From: Entomoplasma freundtii
GTDB lineage: Bacteria > Bacillota_I > Bacilli_A > Mycoplasmatales > Mycoplasmataceae
DNA length: 64,000 nt
NCBI RefSeq assembly: GCF_002804205.1
Contig: NZ_CP024962.1
Location: 434,001-498,000, forward strand
Direction: 5' to 3'
Shown here one piece after another: positions 37,795-47,309 of the stretch. The notes under the pieces were generated by a model. The model worked only from the letters and a program-made list of their open reading frames with translations. It was not told where the DNA came from and ran no database searches. Each line of letters begins with the position of its first letter. Positions within the stretch are counted from its first letter, which is position 1. Made by a program: the position numbers and the translations under genes.

Positions 37795-38100
37795 CTAGTC
37801 TAAATAAAGAATTTTGGTGGCTATCACTTCGTTACTGTAATTTCGATAATCGCCATTTCCAAATGATTGGAGGCGACCTTCAACTCCGACATAAGCCTGA
37901 TCATGTAAATTATCTTCATCATCAATTTTTGATGATCAGCATTTGATATTAATAAAATCATCATGACGTTCACTCGCGCCCTTTTTAGGATAACGAGGTA
38001 CCTTTAAAACAAATTTGTAAAGTTTATGAGCTCCATCTTCTGTGGTGAAAGCCACTTTGGCATCACCTTCTATTTGGCCAATCATTGTCACATTATTCAT
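37795..38100 (-). CDS. Short single-stranded DNA-binding protein (SSB-like)
   Basis: The 101-residue product MNNVTMIGQIEGDAKVAFTT.. has the start and strand pattern of an SSB OB fold (MIGQIEGD.., YKFVLKVPR, DDFINIKCWSSK, AYVGVEGRLQSFGNGDY). It lacks the acidic flexible C-terminal tail of replicative SSB, so it is probably a second SSB. One TGA encodes Trp in the conserved 'I.CW' segment. Ribosome site AAAGGAGATAAACA; the stop TAG is 19 bases before the dprA-like gene. Confidence 0.8.
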
Positions 38101-38158
38101 TGTTTATCTCCTTTGGTCTCCCAAATAGATTCGGAAAAATTTTAAAAAGCGACAAAAA

Positions 38159-38827
38159 TTAAAAAATAAAATTCATTTGCTTGGCGATTGCTAATTGAAC
38201 TGGTTGATAAGTTTTTCGGTGAATTGGACATGGGCCGAATTCGTTAAGATTTGCTAAATGTTCAGCAGTCCCATAGCCTTTATTTTTTGCAAAATTATAA
38301 AGCGGATAACTCTCGTGATAAGCCATCATTATATGATCACGAGTTACTTTTGCTAAAACAGAAGCAGCCGCGATATGCAAAGATAAATCATCACCTTTGA
38401 TTAATGAGGCTGATTGAAAAGGCAATCCTGGAAGTTTTTCGGCATCAATAAGGCAATATTGTGGTTGAGGCACAAGAGTTTTTAAACATTTTATCATCCC
38501 TACTTTACTAGCCCCTTTAGGATTAAGTATCTCTACTTCACGATGGTCAATAATTTCAATTGTAAAGCTTAGAGATACCTCTTGAATTTCGTGAAAAAGA
38601 CGTTCACGTTGTAAAACTGTCATTTTTTTTGAATCACGCAATTCATGATTATCGTAGAAAGGTGGTAAAACCACTGCTGCCACAACAATTGGTCCAGCCA
38701 ACGCCCCACGCCCCGCTTCATCTGTTCCAGCCAAATAAAGAGGTTTGCCTAAGTCTAAAGTCAGATTTTGGCGATATTGGTGATCAAAAGACCAACGCTT
38801 AGAGAAAATAAATTCTTCTTTATTCAT
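38159..38827 (-). CDS. rnhB: Ribonuclease HII
   Basis: RNase HII (222 aa) removes ribonucleotides and RNA primers from DNA. The catalytic motif YLAGTDEAGRGALAGPIVVAA is at about residue 31, with further acidic residues in YCLIDAEKLPG, and KGDDLSLHIAAASVLAKVTRD and NKGYGTAEHL are typical. It has no TGA codon. Its ATG lies within the last codons of rbgA (8-base overlap). Confidence 0.97.
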   Translation of the reverse strand: MNKEEFIFSKRWSFDHQYRQNLTLDLGKPLYLAGTDEAGRGALAGPIVVAAVVLPPFYDNHELRDSKKMTVLQRERLFHEIQEVSLSFTIEIIDHREVEILNPKGASKVGMIKCLKTLVPQPQYCLIDAEKLPGLPFQSASLIKGDDLSLHIAAASVLAKVTRDHIMMAYHESYPLYNFAKNKGYGTAEHLANLNEFGPCPIHRKTYQPVQLAIAKQMNFIF

Positions 38828-39722
38828 GATTATTTTCCTTAGTAGCTACTTCGGTTCAACTCGTAGGAAACTCTAAGGAAATCGGTCATTCTCCATCTGC
38901 TACCTTCTTTAAAAATTGTTCCATCACTAATGTTGAACCTTGGTTTCGCAACTTTGCTTCTTTGGCAAAATAGTGATTTTCCGACGAAAGTTCGGCATCA
39001 CCCAAAAAAAGTTTGGGGTAATGCGTTTGAACAATAGTTAGAATAGCTTCAGCCACTTCTTCTACGGGATAAATATCTTTCCGAATAGTATTTAAACCAG
39101 CAAGAATATTTGCTTGTTTTGCCGACTGCAATTTCGCTGGTAAAACACCAGGACTATCGATTAGATTAATTTGAGAAGTTAGTTGTAACACTTGGAGCCC
39201 TCGTGTAACTCCAGGTTGATTCCCAACTTTCACTTTTTTGGTTTTGCTTAAATGATTAATGAAAGTTGACTTACCAACATTTGGAATTCCCACTACCAAG
39301 GCATTAATTTGCGGTTTTAAAAGACCACGTTCCTTTTGACGCGCTTGTTTATTAGCCATCGTTTTCTCAATTTCAGCTACTAATTTTTTTATAAAATTAG
39401 GCTGCTGATAATTAATAAAGGCAACTGGTTGATTATTCTTTTCAAAATCAGCCACTCAAGCGGCATTCACTTTTGGATCAGCCAAGTCGGCTTTAGTCAT
39501 TAAAAGTAAACGAGGCTTTTGGCCAAGAATCTTTTGAAAAGTGGGGTTTTGGGTACTAATGGGAGCACGAGAATCAACCAATTCAATAACCAAATCAATC
39601 ATTGGTCGTTTTGTTTCAATCGTCTTAAGGGTTTTATTCATATGCCCTGGAAACCAGTTAAAGCGCGAATTGGCATTATTATGTTCGTCGGTCTGTTGTT
39701 TATCTTTTTGGTTTTTTATCAC
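38820..39722 (-). CDS. rbgA: Ribosome biogenesis GTPase RbgA (YlqF)
   Basis: RbgA (300 aa) is a circularly permuted GTPase for late 50S assembly. It has FNWFPGHMNKTLKTIE at the start, then G4 TKADL, G1 GIPNVGKSTFIN and G3 DSPGVL in permuted order. A TTG at 39758 is in frame, but GGGAGG lies five bases before the GTG at 39722 (MIKNQKDKQQ), so I chose GTG. Two or three TGA codons are read as Trp. It overlaps rnhB, as in many Firmicutes (rbgA-rnhB). Confidence 0.94.
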
Positions 39723-39795
39723 GAAAACCTCCCACCATTTGGTACTTCTATCTTTCAATTATAACGAGAGAAAGGCTAGATAAAAACTTAGTAAC

Positions 39796-39826
39796 AAAAA
39801 AACCAAACTTGGAGTTTGGTTTTTTT
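39796..39826. terminator. Terminator of the rpsP-rimM-trmD-rplS operon
   Basis: A 14-bp stem (seven A and CCAAACT, paired with AGTTTGG and seven T) with a 3-base loop lies 27 bases after the rplS stop. The symmetry allows it to work both ways. Confidence 0.88.
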
Positions 39827-39852
39827 AGAAAGATTAAGTAATCTTTAACTGA

Positions 39853-40254
39853 TTATTTTTTGCCAGCGGCTTTTTTGTCAACTTTAGTTGGCAAAATTTC
39901 TTTAATACGAGCAGCTTTACCAGTCAATTTACGGATGTAGTAAATTCTTGAACGACGTACGCGTCCACGTTTCACTACTTCTACTTTATCAATAATTGGT
40001 GAGTGAAGAGGGAAGGTACGTTCCACAAAAGTTCCGTTTGACATTTTACGAACTACGACAGAATAACTAATTCCTGAACCTTGGGTTTTGATGACAACAC
40101 CTTCAAAGGTTTGAATACGGAATTTTTCACCTTCTTTAATTTTAACATCAACACGGATAGTATCCCCTGAAGTGAAATCAGGTAAATCTTGACGTAATTG
40201 ATTATTAACAACGGCGATTTTCGATGGCGTAATTTTTGTTAATTTTGAACTCAT
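39853..40254 (-). CDS. rplS: 50S ribosomal protein L19
   Basis: L19 (133 aa) sits at the subunit interface. The signature is [29 protein letters not shown], followed by [39 protein letters not shown]. It has a short Lys/Ala tail. The ATG is one base after the trmD stop and preceded by AAAGGAGCG. Last gene of the operon. Confidence 0.98.
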   Translation of the reverse strand: MSSKLTKITPSKIAVVNNQLRQDLPDFTSGDTIRVDVKIKEGEKFRIQTFEGVVIKTQGSGISYSVVVRKMSNGTFVERTFPLHSPIIDKVEVVKRGRVRRSRIYYIRKLTGKAARIKEILPTKVDKKAAGKK

Positions 40255-40255
40255 T

Positions 40256-40984
40256 TTATTTCGCTCCTTTCTTTTTTAATTTTTTTAATAAGACTACTTG
40301 GTTAGTAGTTAGTTTGGTTTCCACGATAAGATCGGGACGTTTTTGCCAAGTTTTCAAAAGTTGTTGTTCTTCACGAAACTTTTGAATTTCAGCATGATGG
40401 CCACTTAAGAGAACGGCTGGTACCTGGTCCCCACGAAAATCGACGGGCTTGGTATAAACCGGATAATCCAAAAGATGGTTTTGAAAACTTTCATTACTTA
40501 TTGATTCTGGATTAACTACATTCGGAATAAGGCGAGTAGTACTGTCAAGTACTACTAAGGATGCTAACTCACCACCAGTGAGTACATAATCCCCAACCGA
40601 AATTTCAAGATCAACATATTTAAGGAAGCGTTCATCGAATCCTTCATAATGACCACAGATAAGAATCAAGTGGTCAGTTTCGCCAATAATAGTTTGCGCT
40701 GCTTTTTGGTCTCAAGTTTTTCCTTGAGGAGTTAAGAGACAAACCTTAGCTTTTGGTGTTTTGACAGCTTCTAGTGCCTTGACCAATGGTTCAACCATCA
40801 AAACCATTCCAGCGCCCCCACCAAATTGATAATCATCGACTTGGTGATGAGATAAAGTAGTATAGTCACGTAAATCGACGACTTCGACTTCAATCAAATG
40901 ACGTTGAATGGCTCTTTTAATAATTGATTCTTCTAAATAAGCTGCAATAATTTTCGGGAACAGAGTAATAATTGTATATTTCAT
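40256..40984 (-). CDS. trmD: tRNA (guanine37-N1)-methyltransferase
   Basis: TrmD (242 aa) methylates G37 next to the anticodon with S-adenosylmethionine through a trefoil-knot fold. Visible: [27 protein letters not shown] near residue 40, [13 protein letters not shown], the knot segment [22 protein letters not shown] and [16 protein letters not shown]. One TGA is read as Trp. The ATG shares its A with the rimM stop (TAATG). Confidence 0.97.
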
Positions 40985-41484
40985 TATTCAAGTCCTTTCA
41001 AATCCAAAATCAATTCTTTACTTTCATCTTTTACTTCAACTAAATACGGAGGGATTAACGGGACTCAAAGTGGTTTAGTTAATTGCACTTTTACCAAATC
41101 ATAATGGCCGTTATTTCAAGTCTCTAAAATTAACTTGTTTTGGCCATCAACGATGGCTTGATAATCCGTTCATAAAGGTTGAATTTGAAAACTTAAGTCT
41201 GTTTTGAGTGCATAAAGTTTATATCCTATTAAAGAATTAGCCTTTGTCGCACTATCATAATTTTGAAATTTTAAAAGTAATGTAGTTTTTGTTTTTTGTG
41301 ATTTTTGGATTTGACTTACCACTAGTGGTTGTCAGGTACCTGCTTGTTTCACAAAAAGATAAATTGATGAGGCGGTTTTTATTTGAGGTTGGTAAATGAT
41401 GTGACTATCAAGAAGAAGCTTGACTTCACCTTGGAGGCCGCTTGTTTTTGCAATCGTGCCTAATTCTAAAAATTTATTGTCCAT
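40984..41484 (-). CDS. rimM: Ribosome maturation factor RimM
   Basis: RimM (166 aa) helps 30S maturation. It starts [25 protein letters not shown], the family entry (G.I.K..GL.GE...). The C-terminal PRC-barrel holds [26 protein letters not shown] and the end [23 protein letters not shown]. Three TGA codons encode Trp, which hides the gene in the standard code. It sits between rpsP and trmD, as is usual, and overlaps trmD by one base. Confidence 0.93.
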
Positions 41485-41501
41485 TAACAACCAAACCAAA
41501 A

Positions 41502-41795
41502 CTATTTTGCCACTTTAGTTTTGGCGTTTTTTTGTTTTTCAGTACGGATTTCATGATATTCTTTCATGATTCCAGTTTGTGAGAATAAATCGCGAACAGT
41601 ATCGGTTGGTTGAGCACCATTAGCCAATCATTTCAACACTAATTCTTTGTCAATTTTGACTTCGTCTTTTAAAGGGTCAAATGTTCCTACTAATTCAATA
41701 TACTTTCCATCACGATTAACACGTGAGTCAGCAGCTACAATTCGATAAAAAGGAGCTTGTTTTTTACCAATTCTTTTTAATCTTAATTTAACCAT
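41502..41795 (-). CDS. rpsP: 30S ribosomal protein S16
   Basis: S16 (97 aa): [41 protein letters not shown] and the segment [21 protein letters not shown], with TGA as Trp. First gene of rpsP-rimM-trmD-rplS, with ribosome site AAGGAGG. The tail is short and Lys-rich. Confidence 0.96.
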
Positions 41796-42297
41796 TTTTT
41801 ACCTCCTTATTTTTCTATTCAATATTGTTTTATTATAAACCAATATTATAAGGTGTCAAGTAAAATACCTTAACACCTTATCTTGAATAATAAATTATTG
41901 TTATTAATTTAAAAGTGTCTTAATCGTAGTATCATACAATTAAACAATTAGTTTAAAAGTTAGTAAATGACTACCGTCAAATTTGTATTAAATTATCTAG
42001 GTATAATTGATGATGTTTTTCAATTAATTTTAATAGCGGTTTTTCTAAAATAATATATTTAAAATTAGACTATTTTCTTGGTCTGTAAAATTGTTTTTTA
42101 AAAGCTAGTTATTAGTTCCTACTAGTTTATAGAAATTAAAAAATTGTCATTAAGTCAGTTCTTCAATAAATGAAAATTATATTGATTTATTAAAGAATTG
42201 ATGTTTTAAAACGACTTAAATAAATTTGTTGTTCACAAAAATAATCAGTTATTAGAATTAATTTTATAAAAATAGAAAAAAGGAAAAATAGTTTATT
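41796..42297. other. AT-rich divergent intergenic region
   Basis: This 502-base gap lies between rpsP (minus) and the unknown exported gene (plus). It has no coding frame that I can support. It holds an inverted repeat ATAAGGTGT / ACACCTTAT (41848-41856 and 41873-41881, 16-base spacer) close to the rpsP start. From about 42153 there is a longer imperfect fold (AAGTC, TTCTTCAATAAAT paired loosely with ATTTATTAAAGAA, GACTT). Promoters for both sides are expected here, but none is distinct. Confidence 0.5.
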
Positions 42298-43992
42298 ATG
42301 CATAAGATATTATTGGTATCATTTGCAGCAACACTATCAGCCCCAACAATTGCTAACCCTTCAAGCCAAATTGTCGTTTCAAAACAATACAAAAATCAAA
42401 TTGATAATCTTTTATTAAAATATGAAAAAGAAGTAGAAAAGAATAACACAATTTTTATTAATAAGACACATATCAATGGAAATGAAGAAAAATATTTATA
42501 CAATTTTTTTAATAATAAATCTATAAATGAAATTTCTATTAAAGCCAAAAGGGCCAATAGAGAAAGAAAAGTCAATAATAGCCCAATAAATATAAAAGAA
42601 GAAATAGATAACAATATAAAAAAATATGAAATAAATTATCAATTACATGACAATAGTTATACTGGAAGCATCAATATCTATGACAACGAGAAAATTAAAA
42701 TTATTATTCAAAGTTATATTTCAAAATTATTTAATAATTTTGAAATAACCAACTTAGAAAATGCGCAAGATGATTTTAAAATTATTAAAAACTATTTAAC
42801 TTTATTAAAAGAAGATTCCCCAGATGATTACATATATACCACTGAAGCAATTTCTAAAACCTTTAATGACAATATTGGTTATTTTGAAAATAATAAAACT
42901 TTGAACTATTTAAATACTAATGGGTGAAATTTAGTTAAAGGTGAATCTGAAAATGAAAATGAACCAGACTTCTTCTCACAATCATTTAATGGTTGAGAGA
43001 TTAACCGAAATTGAGATACGTTCAAAACAATTGTTGTAACTACAATTGTTTGAACAATAAAAAAATTGCTTAAAGAGCCACGCAAAATAACTACTATGAT
43101 TGTGGTTGAAACAATAAGCTCCTTATTAATAGGATCTGTTATATCTCCAATAATAACAGCAACCATTTTAACTTTGGTCAGCGTAATTATTAATATAGTT
43201 GCAAAATATGCAATTAAAAAAATTTCTAAAAATTTATCAGAAGAGGTTTACACTGCCGTTTTTGGAGAGAAACCTAAAAAATTAGAAAAAACAATAAAAG
43301 AAAATAAAGAAATTATTTCCAAAGTTTATGGTTCAAATTATGGCGATATTTTTGAAAATTATTTGAATCAAGGTTTCAATAATGGTTTTTGAAATAAAAT
43401 TAAAGGTGCCTTTGGTAAAGATAATATAAAAGATAGATCAATTTTTCTTTACAACAAGAGTGCCAATTCTAATTGGTTATTAAAAGAAATGAAAATTTAT
43501 TCTTTTGCAAAATATAGAAAATGGTTGCCTTGACAAACATACAATGTAGAAAATAGTAGAATTTCCCAAGAAAATTTAAACAACGAAATTGTTTTTTATT
43601 CAGCGACTAACGCAACGAAAGGGTCTTGGACAGGAACATATTTTGGGCCGATTGAAGATGCTAAAAAAAATTATTATGACCTTCATTGATCAAGAAACTT
43701 TTTAGAATGAACTTCATTATCAATTACTCCAAAATTTGCAAAAGTTTCTTCCGCTTTAATTCAATCTAGATTTGTAACGAGTAGTTACGAAATGTCTGAA
43801 AATATAGTCAATATATATAATGAACATGGTAAGGATATTAGCAAAGGTCTTGATAAAGAAACCAAGGAAATAGTTGAAAATTTAGCCAAAATTAAAAAGG
43901 ATGAAATAAATAAAAAACCAAGAGTTGAAGATGAAGACTTGAAAAATAAAGAAATGGAACTAATTAAATTATTTGGAGAAATTATTAATTAA
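42298..43992 (+). CDS. Unrecognised exported/membrane protein of 564 residues
   Basis: The frame is continuous from ATG 42298 to TAA 43990 when about 13 TGA codons are read as Trp. The start MHKILLVSFAATLSAPTIANP looks like a signal peptide without a lipobox Cys. Residues 24-235 are very rich in Asn, Lys, Ile and Glu. Hydrophobic segments follow at about 241-250 and 258-298 (TTMIVVETISSLLIGSVISP, ITATILTLVSVIINIVAKYA). The last ~260 residues are aromatic-rich (KYRKWLPWQTYNVEN, SWTGTYFGPIEDAKKNYYDLHW) and end in a charged helix. I recognise no family. It is more AT-rich than its neighbours and opposite in strand. AAAAGG is 12 bases before the ATG. The next gene starts three bases after the stop, so they form a pair. 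Confidence 0.7.
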
Positions 43993-43995
43993 TTA

Positions 43996-44730
43996 ATGAA
44001 AAAAATAAATAAAGAATTTGAAAAAAAGAACTTGTCACTAGATTTAAAGGATTATCTCACTTTAACACAGAAAAAAGTCTTGATTAGTTTGGTTGTAGCC
44101 TCACTAACTTTTGTAGTTACTGGAGTAATCTTAATTTATTTATTAACGATTAGTCTTAATTCTTCAAACGACTCCCTAATTAACAAAATTACAATTATTC
44201 AATGCCTTCTTATTCTTCCTTGTCTAATCTCTTTTAACTATTCGTTATGATTAATGTCATTATTTATCAATATTAATAAATTAAAAAATAATCTTTCTGA
44301 GATTCATCATTGATCATTACCTAAGAAAAAGAAATATTTTAGAACTTTTATATTAGTAGCCAAAATAAATTTTTCGCGACGCAATATCATCGCAGTTATT
44401 CAAGAAACTCAAACAATTTTTCAAAAATATATCCTTGACGAATCAAACCATTTATTTGATTACTCCACAACGAATTATGTTTTTGAACCGGTTGTAGAAA
44501 CCGCGACAATGTTTTTTAGTGATTTTTATATTTTTGATTTAATTGCCTTAGTTTTTTGACTCATCATTGGTTTTTTGCCAAAGACTTGAATTCGCCTAAA
44601 AAATGGTATCCATCTTAATTTTTTTAAAGCGAAAGCAAATGAAAATATCCAAAATAATTTTAGAACTATAAGCAGCAGTTTTCTCCAAACTTTAGGAATT
44701 AAAAAAGAAAGTGAAACGGTTAGTTATTAA
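43996..44730 (+). CDS. Unrecognised multi-span membrane protein, partner of the 42298 gene
   Basis: This 244-residue protein is read through six or so TGA codons as Trp. It begins with a charged segment MKKINKEFEKKNLSLDLKDY, then two helices (VLISLVVASLTFVVTGVILIYLL; IIQCLLILPCLISFNYSLWLMSLF). A soluble central part of about 90 residues follows, then a third helix (FDLIALVFWLIIGFLPKTWI) and a basic tail. No family is recognised. It follows the larger exported protein by three bases and ends before a strong two-way terminator, so the two genes form one transcription unit. An accessory or immunity role for it is conjecture. Confidence 0.68.
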
Positions 44731-44820
44731 CCATCTAGCCGAATATGCCTAAACCGGACTTAATCGAAGAAACCGGAATTAGTAACCTAAATGATTATTA
44801 ACCGAAAAATAGATAAAAAT

Positions 44821-44858
44821 AAAAAACCAACTAGCTTGAAGAAACTAGTTGGTTTTTT
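44821..44858. terminator. Bidirectional terminator between convergent genes
   Basis: A perfect 14-bp stem (AAAAAACCAACTAG / CTAGTTGGTTTTTT) with a 10-base loop separates the plus-strand membrane gene (stop 44730) from the minus-strand aminotransferase (stop 44875). Confidence 0.9.
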
Positions 44859-44874
44859 ATTTTTAAAACTTCTT

Positions 44875-46050
44875 TTATTTAAATATTTTTTTAAGTCCAT
44901 TTAATAATTTTTGCATAGTCTTGAGGTCGGTACTGATGATGATTCTAAATCAGAAGTTTTCATAATCATAGAAGTCATCTGAAAATTGCACAATAACGCC
45001 ATTATCTAAAAAAATTTTTTTTATTTTTGCTAAATCATCCGCAGACTTCACATTGAGCATTTTAATAGCCACACAAAAGCCTGTTTGGAGAGGAATTAAC
45101 TCTAATGGTAAATTCGCTTTGGCTAAATAGTCCTTTAAAAATCTATAATTTTTCTCATGATTAACTTCCATTTGACGAATTCATTTGGTACCTTTGGGAC
45201 TATAAACTGTTTTGACTAATTCTTGACTAAAAACATTAGGCGTCGTTAACCAAAGATTATGTAAATATTGGTGAAACTCAAGCTTTAGTTTTTCATCAGG
45301 AGTGATGACATAGTTAGAGTTTGTTCCTCCTAAATTAAAACCTTTTGATGGTGAAGAAATTACTATTAATCTATCTTGGTATTCTTTGTCAATCTTTAAG
45401 GCTGATTCAAAACCACTTCCCAACAAAGTCAGGTCAGAATGAACCTCATCAACAATAAAGTAAGTCTTATATTCATGGCAAAGTTTAGCAATAGCATTCA
45501 ATTCTGCTAAACTTCATAGTTTGCCAGTTGGGTTTAAGGGATTACAGAAAATATATACCTTAGGGCGATTCCTAGCAAACAAACTTTCGATTTTTGCTAA
45601 ATCTATAGTAAAGCCATTATCGGTTAAGGGAAGGTTGGCAAGAATTGCTGAACGGTTATTACTTTGACAAATTTTAACAAATGGTGAGTAAGCGGGCGTA
45701 TTAACTAAAACTTTATCATTTGGTTTTGTACCGAATTCTAAAAAGAGAGCCATCGAAAAAATAACTCCAAATGAATAAGAAATCATTGATTTATCAATAT
45801 TGGTGACCCCCTTAGTTTTGTCATATCACCAAATAATATTTTCAAAAAAGAGTGGATCCGGCAATCGGTAACTTAATGAGGGATTACGACTCAAAAATTT
45901 ACATAAATTCTGGTCTACAAAAAAGGGACTATCATAATCAAAATCAGCTATATGTGATGGCACCACTACTTTTTTTACCCCATAAATTTCTTTTAAACTT
46001 TTTATATTCCTACGACGATCTAATAAGTTACTCCGATTGACAACTTTCAT
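44875..46050 (-). CDS. PatB/MalY-type PLP-dependent aminotransferase or C-S lyase
   Basis: The 391-residue product matches fold-type I PLP enzymes of the PatB/MalY group (cystathionine beta-lyase-like). Visible: NRSNLLDRRRNIKSLKEIYG, VPSHIADFDYDSPFF (the 'W.ADMDF' equivalent), NPLNPTGKLW (cofactor binding Asn), VDEVHSDLTL (Asp) and VISSPSKGFNLGGTNSNYV with the PLP lysine. Five TGA codons are read as Trp. Such enzymes release thiols and ammonia from sulfur amino acids. It is a single gene, divergent from the small lipoprotein gene. Reaction is by family only. Confidence 0.85.
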
Positions 46051-46248
46051 AAGTTTCCTTTCACCTTTTTACTTATTTGAATTGTGATTATTCCACAATC
46101 ATTATAGTTATAAAGTGTCTCGGAGTTTAAAAAATCGGTTAATTTGGTTATAAAAGTGATAGTCATAACAATCTAATCGTGATTTATTTATTATTTAATT
46201 TTCCTTAACTTTCTTAAGTAAAATAATTAATAGAAAAGGATAAATAAT

Positions 46249-46803
46249 ATGAAAAAATTATTATCAATTTTAGGAGCTACCGGTTTAGTAGCTACCACAA
46301 GTGCCACAGTTGTTTCATGTGGCGAAAATAATCAAAAAACAGCTCTAGATGAAGCTCTAGATAATTTAGAAAATTTGATTAATAGTTATATGCAAATAAT
46401 TACTAATGATATGAAATCTGATGACTTAAAAAAGGAAGCTCTAAGTTATCTATTACTTATTTCCACAAAAACCGTAAATATTCCTGTTGGACAAGAGTTA
46501 AAATGAACTAACTTGCTTTCAAAAGCTCTTGACGCGAAAATGGCAGAAATAATCATGCAAGATGAAAATTGCTGAAAATCAGCCGATATTGAGGATCACA
46601 AAAAAGAATTTGGAAAATTTGATTTAGTATCCACAATTAGCTTAGGTTATGATACTTTGTTTGATTATAAACACGTTGATACTTTAGATTTAGAACAAGC
46701 CCTTGAAAAGGCTGCAAAAGATTTATCAGAAATTCACGATGATGATTATTATCATCACGAGGCCCAAGATTTACAACTTTTAATTAATGAATTGAGAAAC
46801 TAG
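46249..46803 (+). CDS. Small lipoprotein
   Basis: The 184-residue product starts MKKLLSILGATGLVATTSAT and has the lipobox VVSC with Cys at about residue 24. The mature part is acidic and helical, without repeats (DEALDNLENLINSYMQIITNDM, ALEKAAKDLSEIHDDDYYHHEAQDL). Two TGA codons are read as Trp. The signal peptide is nearly the same as that of the 4830-7490 lipoprotein. Ribosome site AAAAGGATAAATA. Closed by the hairpin at 46814. Function unknown. Confidence 0.8.
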
Positions 46804-46813
46804 GAAACTATAT

Positions 46814-46847
46814 AAATAAAAATCACCGTCAAAGGTGATTTTTATTT
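46814..46847. terminator. Two-way terminator overlapping the end of rlmH
   Basis: The 14-bp perfect stem AAATAAAAATCACC / GGTGATTTTTATTT with a 6-base loop serves the plus-strand lipoprotein and covers the last codons of the minus-strand rlmH (stop at 46842). Confidence 0.85.
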
Positions 46848-47309
46848 ATGATAATTTTCATTACCCAAAATCTTAAAACTTCGGTAAATTTGTTCAAGCA
46901 GAATAATTCGACATAACTGATGAGGTAAAGTAAGTCTACCAAAAGCAACCTTATTATAGTGAGACGGAATTAATTGCCGATTAAACCCATCACTAGGACC
47001 AATCACAAAAACCATTTTTCCTGTAGTTTGGTTTTGGACTTTGCCAATTTCATTGGCTAACTCATCACTGGTTAAACAAGTAGCTGATAAGTCTAAAAAC
47101 CAAACTTCATGACTACTATAAGCTTTTAGTTTATCGAGGCAAAGTTGTGTATTTAATTGTTGGTTTTTAGCCAAATTATATTTAGTTTCCTCTTTAAGTT
47201 CAATTGTTGTAATGTCGGCAAACCGGCTCAATCTTTTTAGGTATTCTTGCGCTGCTTCACGATAAAAACTTTGGTCAAGTTTGCCGAAAGCTAAAATAAC
47301 AATCTTCAT
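46842..47309 (-). CDS. rlmH: 23S rRNA pseudouridine1915 N3-methyltransferase RlmH
   Basis: RlmH (155 aa, family length) is a SPOUT methyltransferase. It has MKIVILAFGKLDQSFYREAAQEYLKR at the start, VFVIGPSDGFN (SAM-binding knot) and the end FGRLTLPHQLCRIILLEQIYRSFKILGNENYHK. It has no TGA codon. Its ATG shares one base with the ffh stop (TAATG). Confidence 0.97.
   Translation of the reverse strand: MKIVILAFGKLDQSFYREAAQEYLKRLSRFADITTIELKEETKYNLAKNQQLNTQLCLDKLKAYSSHEVWFLDLSATCLTSDELANEIGKVQNQTTGKMVFVIGPSDGFNRQLIPSHYNKVAFGRLTLPHQLCRIILLEQIYRSFKILGNENYHK

Noticed and set aside
39723-39758. TTG at 39758 as the rbgA start
   Set aside because: GGGAGG lies inside this extension and correctly precedes the GTG at 39722.
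42396-43166. Minus-strand open frames inside the 42298-43992 gene
   Set aside because: They are antisense to a frame with signal peptide, consistent Trp codons and a ribosome site; hydrophobic appearance comes from complementing Asn/Lys codons.
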